In this document: in pieces, positions 27,701-36,700 of the stretch
How the letters are laid out: every line of letters begins with the position of its first letter
Numbering within the stretch: position 1 is the stretch's first letter
NCBI GenBank assembly: GCA_963682025.1
Contig: OY821517.1
Coordinates: 234,870,496 to 234,934,495 of the forward strand
Direction of reading: 5' to 3'
DNA length: 64,000 nt
From: Cordilura impudica
Taxonomy: Eukaryota; Arthropoda; Insecta; Diptera; Scathophagidae
Position numbers and translations under genes: made by a program
Notes under the pieces: generated by a model
What the model saw: only the letters and a program-made list of their open reading frames with translations
Database searches by the model: none
What the model was told of the DNA's origin: nothing

Positions 27701-30700
27701 TTAGCGATAGGAGATTTAGTATTAGTTAAAGTAGGAAATAGAAAAAAGAACGAACCACCATACAATGGTCCGTATAAAATTATTAATATCGACGATTTAA
27801 ATGTCACAATAAAAATCAAAGATAAAAAAAAAACCATTCATAAAAATTTACTTAAGAAATATAATAGTAATACAGAAATATAAAAAAAAAAACAGAAAAC
27901 AAAAATACATGTATTAATTTTAAGTCTATACAAACATATATTTTACTATAATTACGTCACATCATAATGACAATATTTTTCACACCTAAAATACTAAGGG
28001 TTTTCACTCTTGGTAGCAAAGTACCCTTGTAACCCTTGTAAATGTTGTAGATATAGTAAAATTACTACTATTTACAACACCACAACAACATAATGTATGA
28101 AATTGAAATTTACTACGCTGTGTTAAAAGCACAAGGGTAAAAGCTATAGTACATCTACAAGACTAAACATTTACAAGACTGAAACAGCTGATTGTTCAGC
28201 TGCCAAAACAACTGTTTATTTTTTATTTTTCATTTTGTGGTAAATGAATCAAAATAATAATAATAAAAAAAAAATTTATAAAAATAATGAAAAGCCCCTT
28301 CTCCAGATGATCCGAGACTGTATAGGACAATTGCTAACTGGTACTCAACTGGAAATTGTTCACATGAATGGAGTTGGTTAAATTCTGTATCTCCAGAAAT
28401 CATAGACACCAGTGTATGAAACTCAATTCGACTAACCCTCAGCATTTGCAAAAATCTGTTGTCATATAATTGGGTTAAGACATTTAGTGATCACTACGTT
28501 GATTTTGGAACCGAATTCCAAGCTCCGCGGCGGTACACTTTACCTAAAATAATGTCAACTAATTCATCTAAAATGTGGTCAATGGCATATTGTTCACATG
28601 TATCTACAATAGGAGAGTAGTTATATTTTTGTATTGTTTTTATTATTGCAATACCGTACCTTCAACATCCAGAATCTCTGCAAATTCTATTTCGTCAACT
28701 ACATTTTGTTCAAAAAAATTTATAATTTTTTCTTTTTCTGTAATTTTGGGCATTTTACTTATCTGCAAATTCTTGTTGATAGTTTAAATTTCCAAATTGA
28801 TAAAAAACAAAACAAAAAACAGCTGATTCATTAGTTTAAAATACACAACACAAAAGACGTTCACGCTTTGTAGTATAAAATCGTTGTAAATACAACAGGG
28901 TTGTAAATTTAACACCAAGAGTGAATACCGCTACTATAAAAAAGAATCATGTGAGTCCGATCACAGGGAAGATGTGTAAACATCTAGTAATTAAAGATTT
29001 TTTTATGTCATTTTTTAAAATCAAACAGAAAGCGTCATCTATGTATCACTTATAGCAAAAACTGTTTCAGCTAATTCAACAACCGTTTGCTGTAAAACGT
29101 TAAAAATATCCTAATATAAACGTATATAAGTGATACATAGATGACGCTTTTAAAAAAGTGGCATAAAAAAACAATTTTATATCATAATTTTTTCACCAAT
29201 ACAATCATAAGTCACACAGCGTTATCTGCTTCAGCTCACACCGATATGAGTTACGCTGTTTTTGTAATTGTATTGTGAAATAGAAATTTACCCCCCTGCG
29301 TGTATAGATGTTTACACATCAAAAAATACTACAAAAATCCAATTACAAAGTAACAACACACTAAAATTTTTTTTAAGCAATTGTACAAATGAAGTATTAC
29401 ATTACAATAAACATTTAATTTTTTTTTAATTGCTAATATAAGAATGCACTTCACACCACTTGCTAAAGAACAATTATATGATTTTCTTAAGGGGAAGGGT
29501 GTAACGTATGCATGGTATAGCGTGTAAGTTAATGTAAATACTAACGCCATGCATACAACAATGCTTTATGGTACGGTTGAGTCTCTGTTTCTTTTCTTTA
29601 GTAACATGAGTAATACTCATATAGTTTTTGGGGTAAACCACCAACACAATTGACTAAAGCAATTGGAACTAGTGACCCATTAACATTAGTTTTGATTTTG
29701 TTTTGAGTAAGGAAATTGCCTCACATGCAGTTTCTATTTACACAACATCCAATTAATTTAGAGTTAAAAGTAATACTCTCTGACATGGAGAGAAACTCCA
29801 TCCAACCAAAAATGCATTGATAATATTTAGAGTTATTGAGTGTACTTTAGAAAGTCGCTCTTAGAATTTAAGTTATTGAGTGTACTTTAGAAAGTCACTC
29901 TTAGAGTAGAAGTCTAGAACTTCTCATAGGGTATTTAAAAGCAACTGTTTTATGAAAATAAAAACAGTTCTACATCGCGACTGATTTGGAACACGAAACA
30001 AAAATTTTATGTTTGCTTTAATTTATAATTAGCACCTCAAATCTAATCAAAATAATCCTTGAACACTATACAATTTACCAACAATCAGAGACAGTACATA
30101 TGCTTATCCAACAACGCCAATACAAATATTAATAATAAAATCTGGACTACCATCATTGGAGCAAAAGATTTTTAAAATAATAAATAGACTTACCAAAGCT
30201 ATCATACAATAACTCAATCATAGACATTTCGAAAATTACTTCTTCCAAAAAAACTCAGAGAAGTCAATCAGCTATATACAAATGTATCAACAACAACATA
30301 TTAAACTACAAAGAAATACTTTGCAAATTAAACACCAAACATCCTGTATGGACGTACGACTCTAATTCATGCATCATAAGCGTTTCATAAAAAAAAAAAA
30401 AAAAAAAAAAAATACATCTAACGACATATATGTATATACTTTTAGTTTTTGGTAAAATTTTCCAAAGAAAAACGACTAATGTTGGTCAGAATTTAAATGC
30501 AACAAAAATTTAAATGCAGTCTAGACCGACTATACGATACCCTATACCATGCCCTATCACTTAGGCCCAACTAACTGGACATAGAAAATAAGCAAATCCA
30601 AATTTGAGTCTGATTTTTATTAATTTTTTTGGCTGAAGATATGAAAAAGTTCATACCGGATGCTATATCTATATGGGGACTAGGTCCAAAAATGGACCGA

Positions 30701-33700
30701 TCCTGATTATGTTTACTAAAGTCTCTTGTATTTTGCAAAAATATATACAAACAAAATCTGAGAAGAATCAGTGCAATATTTTTGTTTTTGAATAGATTTA
30801 AGTGAAGATCGGGAAGCAGCTCTATATGGGGCCAAAGGGATCGTTTTTGGACTACTCATTAATGGACGTAATGAACGCATACAAAACCCAATTTGAGTAA
30901 GATCTATATGACAATTTGGATCTTATGGCAATTTATGTCGATTTCATATGGGTAATTTGTATGGGGGCTAGGTCTGAACATGGACCGATTCTCACCAATT
31001 TCAATAGCGTTCATCCCATGGCAGATAAAAGTTTATGTACCAAATTTCATCAAAATATGTTCATATTTGCGACCTGCAGTTTGATTGCAAGCTTTACATG
31101 GACACACAGACGGACGGACGGACGGACGGACATTGTTAAATCAACTCAGAAAGTGATTCTGATTCGATCGGTATAATTAAAGATGGGTCTAGGTCAAATA
31201 TTTTTGGTTGTTACAAACAGCAGCACAAAGTCATTATACCCAAACCACATAGTGGTATAGGGTATAAAAATATAACACACTTCTCATCAAACTCAACAAA
31301 CTAAAAATTAAACAAACGAACATCACAATTCACCATTTAACAGCAAATTTAACACAAACCAAAAACCAAATACGGAGAAATTTTAAATCCAGACAGTTAA
31401 CATACAGGATAATCTTCAACAATATACAAAAAACTAAAAAACATAAATTACAAAATCTAAAAAACACAGCATTCAAAAATTTCGGATTAAAATTTAATCC
31501 AGAATGGTTCATCAACAACACCAACATCAAATTTACACATGAAATGCAATAGATACTTTCTATGGAAAACAAATTTACATTACCCATTCACAAGGAACAT
31601 TTCTCAACAATACACATTATAGCTGGACTTGAACAAGGAGTACAAACCATAACCGAAGAGAAAGAAAAGGACATAGCGAGAAACAGAATTGCAGATAAGA
31701 TCATCAATTACAAACGCAGAATAAAAAATACAGCCTTGGATAAGTATATACTAGCAATATATCACGACACAGAAATATTTATAAAGAAACATAGGAACGA
31801 AATAGTGATAACAACAGCAGACAAAGGTAACAAAACGCTAGTTATGTACAAAGACGAATATAACACTAAAATGCAGAAAATTGGATAACTATTTCCAAAA
31901 AAAAAAAACGAACATACCTAAACAAAAATTTACAAAAATTTTAAAATTTTGCTTAATTGACAATAATTATTTTAACTATGACAACAAAACATACACACAA
32001 ACATACGGGATGCCAATGGGTAACCCATTATCCCCCACTATTGCGGACATTGTATTAGACAAACTACTAGACCAAACATTCACAGAACTACAAAAACAAT
32101 ATAGGGATCAAATTTCTCGTAAAATATGTAGACGATATTTTCGCGATCATAGAAAGGAGGGACATTGACAACATATTAAAACAACTAAATAACTACAACA
32201 GATTACAATTCACAATAGAGACTGAAACAAACGGATGTTTACCCTTTTTTGACATTAAAATACATAGAAAAGAAGACATATTAATAAGAGATTGGTACAT
32301 GAAACTCACATCATCAGGAAGAATAATTAACTCCAATTCAACACAACCATACTACCAAAAAATAAACACAGCATATAATCTGATTAATACAGTAATAGGT
32401 CACCAAATATTTCACGACAAAAACTACCTTAAAGCCACAGAAATTTTACTTAAAAATAGCTACCCCAGTAGGATAATCAAAAACTTAATACAAAAAAAGA
32501 AAAATATCACAAAAGATACAAATAACGCCACAGACAAACAACCCATAACGTACATAAGTGTACCATATCTATCATCACTGACAGAACAAAAAGTAATGAC
32601 ACCAATATTGAATAACAATAACATAAAATTAGACCACAAGCCTAACCACACACTAACAAACTATTTACAAAAACAAAAACAAGAATAGACAAATTAAAAC
32701 AAAATAATGTTATTTACGAAATAACATGTAAGGGAAGAGAGAACGAAAAAAGTAAACAAGTGTACATAGGAACGACAAAAAGGTCGCTTGAAAAGAGAAT
32801 GACAGAACACAAAGCAGACATAAGACACCAACGAATAAGCACAGCATTATCACAACATATACAAGAACATAATCACTCAGCTGATTTTGACGAGATTAAA
32901 ATATTGGACATAGAAAATAATACAAAGAAACGGTTTACTTTAGAAAGCTTACATATACAGAAAAAACTTGCAACAACAATGAATACTAAAGAGGACAAAG
33001 ACAAAATAAACAATCATTGTAAAATAACATTTTAAATAAATAGACGGACATGTCTTAATTTTTACATATGAAATGTAAATGTAAAAATTAAACGTGACAA
33101 AAAACAATTAGGACAAGATAAAACACAGAACACGTAAGTTAAAATAATTGTATTTATTTATAAGTATCAAAATTGTGATTTATAGAATTAAATAGACATC
33201 CCCTGAAGAAGAAGCCATACAAGCTTAGAAACGTTGGGAGAAAATTGCAAAAAATTTGTTTGCATTTAAATTGTGACCAACATTAGCCGTTTTTCTTTGG
33301 AAAATTTTACCAAAACCTAAAAGTAGAATGACATGTATATACAATTTATCCATCAACATTTATCAACTTTAAGAAATTTAGAATAGGAGCATCTCTATAC
33401 AGATGCATCAAAGTATTTATAATCACAATGTAGCATATGCCGTTGTTGACCAAAACGGTAACACTTTTACTACAAAAACACTACTGAGTTCACATCACAT
33501 CACTTTTCACATCTGTCGCTTTTGACAGGGTTGGTCGAGTACAGTGAAATACTCATATACCAGGGCTTATTGAACACAGTTGTAGATATCTAAATCCTTA
33601 AAACTAGTAAAACGATACCTGATGTAATATAACCAGAAAACATGCAATTAGGTACATAACCTAACTGCATGCTGTGCAGCAACCACCATGACCATGAAAT

Positions 33701-36700
33701 AAACATCGACAGTGTTACGTCTTATCCGGAAATACTAGAAGCGATGAATCGACCCTTATTCGATGGATCGTAAATTACTACTGCAGGTGGCATTTTACAA
33801 GCAATATTTATCGCATTTAAGTCTAAGAAAAAACCGTCACCTTCTCTGCCAGCTTGTCAGTCATAACGGCGATAAACAAATTATATATCAAAGTTTGAAT
33901 CAAGTACTTAATAATAGCTGATGACCCCGACAGCCATGCTAACATCCTTTATATATTATTAGTTTAATATCAAGTAAATAAATAAATATAAATTAATGGC
34001 TCCGTACACAATTTGCTGCGGATGGTTGAGCGGTTTCTACAAACAATCAAGAATAAGTTAAGAGCAATTTGCAAGGATCTATTAGCGTATCGTCGCGCTG
34101 TCCATTCAATCAGGGGAAGATCACAGTAATGCTTATGTTTGGCAGTCAGATCCAATCTAGGCTATATTTAATAGTTCCCCGAAAAAAGTAACATGTGAAT
34201 TCCCGATACCAAAGAAGCAGTTTGTAAAGGACGAAACGGTGTGAGACAAATGGCACATTGGTAGAATAATCAGAAAAGTGTGTGCTCTGCATTATGATAT
34301 CGAAGATGATTATCGAATCTGGTATTGATAGTAACAAATCTATAAATAATTTCCAATGAAGATGCGGCCGATATGAACAGCAATGTCACGGGGCAATTAG
34401 TTCAACATTTTGGAGTAAGGGTTTTAACCAGATAGTCTCGAATTATAATTACGCGAATATTTTGGTTTATTATATCAGCATATTATTTATATTATTATAT
34501 TGAATGCTTTCTATATATGGCAGAATTGATTATGTATGAGAATATTTTTGTAACCTGGTATTAAAAATCAAACTATCATCACTAGGTAAAAAAATTAACA
34601 TGTAGATACGCGTTGTAATTTGGCACAATCAAAATTTATGTATACTCTCTGTTAGATTTCTTTTAAAATCAAACGATCAATATTATCAATAATATGAACA
34701 ACTGAATATTGGCGTGTATATTTTTTATTACCCTGTTCATTAGTACAGCACGTCTTATTTCACGTACTCCATCATACACCAATCGAGAGGCATCAATAAA
34801 ATCATTTTCATCGACATCTTTATTGGAGTTAGATAAAAGTGCATCAACTGCGGCATCAACTCGTTGATCGAACTTCGACATTACTGAAAGAATGAACAGC
34901 ATCATTTGAAGACCTTAAAAAGAAAAAAATAATTCCCAAAGTACCTTGATCCCTCAAAACTTTAACCGCCTCGAGAACACGTTTCGTGTAGATGCACGGT
35001 TCGTAGTTGTCCATTTCCGCTTCAACAACATTACAAACACGAGCTGATCTTCCTTGAATTGCTCCTGCTGTCGAACGTAGGTCTTCGGCGTCGCCTACTT
35101 GCAGAGCCATGACACATTTGTTTACATCTTCCAATATATGATTCTCTGAGACGGCCAAAAAGTCATCAATTGTAGTTATGTCGTCAACGGCTTCGGTTAA
35201 AATCCGAACTTGAACTTCCCAAGCTTGGCGGTATGCCGTCATATTTTCTTGTGCAACTTTAGAGTTGGGACGTACAGTTAATATTGATGCAGCATTTATA
35301 ACTTGAGGGCACAGGCTCTCGATTTGTGCGGCAGCATAGCGAACCATTTTCACTCCATCCTCGTTGTTGGACATACTGCATACGAGATTGGCAACTTCTA
35401 CAAGTTTTTCCGCATGTTTTGTAAAAATCTCAGCCTTCTCGCGCACTCTTTTCTCATTGCCCGTCTTTGCTGCCTCAATAAGATCAATTAGTGGGGAAGT
35501 AGTTTCTAAAAACGAATCAGAAACATGATCAACTACGGCTTTACGTAGTTGACGACGTAAATCGCGAGTCTTTCGACACATTTGATCAATAGCCCGGTCC
35601 AGACCAGGACTATTGTCCTTTTGTCCCATCTAAAAAAAATATATGCAATTACATTTGATAGTGACAGTACTCCACAGCATAACATACATTTGACATATAC
35701 TCGGACAATAAATCTTGCAATGCTTGGCGAACAGCATTACATTCGGCAACAATACGTTCACGTCGTTCATCTCGCGTACAATCCGCATCAGCCATTAAGG
35801 CAGCCGCACTTATAATGCTCTCCAAACGTTCTTCCAATAGTTGGCGAGAACGTTTTTCAGTATATGTCATTGGATCCATGACAATGCCCTCCTGTCAAAA
35901 ATGTAAAAAAAATGTTTTTTCCATATCTATGAAATCGTTCTAAATACATACATCAAAGTCATCCAGTGCAGCGGCCAATTCTCCAGCTCCACTGTAAATG
36001 TCAGTTGGTTGACAAGACTTTCCTTGTGCGACATCACTGATAGTATTTACAGCATCACAAACTTGTTTTAAAATAAAGTCCCGATTTACTTTTGCCAAGT
36101 CCAGTTCCGGATGACGGACATAAACTTTTGAGGCCGTAAGCAACATAGTTGAATGTTTCTTCAACATAGCACGTGCTGCAGCTAAATCATCTCGTAGTTG
36201 TGGATCTTTAAGTTCCTGCTGTCTTTTGGCAGCCTGTTTAATCAGTTCGTTTGCATTACGTCCAAATTGCTAACAAAAACACAAGAAAATACGAACAAAA
36301 CTTAGAACTACTTTACAGTTTTCAAATTGTCTTTTCTTACCCTCATATTGTCCAAAAGTTCATCTTGGCTGGATGCATTTTTTAGCCGATTTAAATCATC
36401 CTCTACTACATGCAACGATTTAAGTAACAAATGAACATCAACCATATCAGCCAAAATCAAAAGACGAGTAACAGCTGATAGCAAATTACGAGCTGCTCTC
36501 ACCATATTGCCCCGTTTAAGAGAGCTGCAAGGATCTTCCGAAAACTCTCGAGCTGCAATGCTCATGGCATCGCCTGTTTTGCGTACTTCGTCGACAGCAG
36601 CTAACATCTCTTGAGTGATGTCAGGATTTTCATATGCGATCTGTTCACCTTTTTGGATAAAGTTCTCAGTTGCCTTTTCAACAGCAGCTACCAAAGCACT

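Larger units (their letters stand above)
20403..28000 (+). pseudogene. pol of the mdg1-like element (protease, RT, RNase H, integrase), interrupted
   Basis: Protease: FLIDTGADISLC (about 20514). RT: RLVDFRKLND (about 21440), then a deletion that removes the segment containing the first catalytic Asp region, resuming at NGHYKYTRLPF and reaching the catalytic FLYVDDIIVF at about 21646. RNase H: TTDASDYALGAVLSQGE (about 22065) and VVTDHRPL. Integrase: HDTPCGGHFGVRKTLLKLKQ (about 22965) and LKSDRGTEFTNELL (about 23325), then the LINE insertion at 23417, resuming at 26626 with ETLGTVERNHRVLNEYF. After another insertion the C-terminal NEPPYNGPYKI ends at 27883. Stops at 20730, 20766 and 20986 are G:C to A:T type. 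Confidence 0.85.
17790..30074 (+). mobile_element. Ty3/gypsy LTR retrotransposon, mdg1/412-like, carrying four later insertions
   Basis: LTRs at 17794-18373 and 29500-30070 are flanked by a 4-bp CAAT duplication (17790-17793 and 30071-30074). A primer-binding site, gag, protease, RT, RNase H, integrase and polypurine tract occur in the standard Ty3 order. A 5'-truncated LINE (23417-26614), a dispersed repeat (26886-27601), a PIF/Harbinger remnant (27997-28931) and a hairpin MITE (28998-29170) sit inside. The 4-bp duplication and tRNA-Arg primer fit the mdg1/412 group. Nonsense mutations and an RT deletion make it inactive. Confidence 0.92.
30438..33324 (+). mobile_element. Penelope-like retroelement with inverted terminal repeats (PLE2)
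   Basis: The 70-bp left end (30438-30507, ACTTTTAGTTTTTGGTAAAA..) is the reverse complement of the right end (33255-33324). Between them are an old RT and a GIY-YIG domain on the plus strand. It differs from PLE1, which has direct repeats. A dispersed repeat (30516-31266) has inserted near its left end. Multiple stops and an internal RT deletion near 31885 make it dead. Confidence 0.88.

Noticed and set aside
35303..35815. Plus-strand frames opposite alpha-catenin exons 3 and 4
   Set aside because: Antisense shadows of confirmed coding exons.
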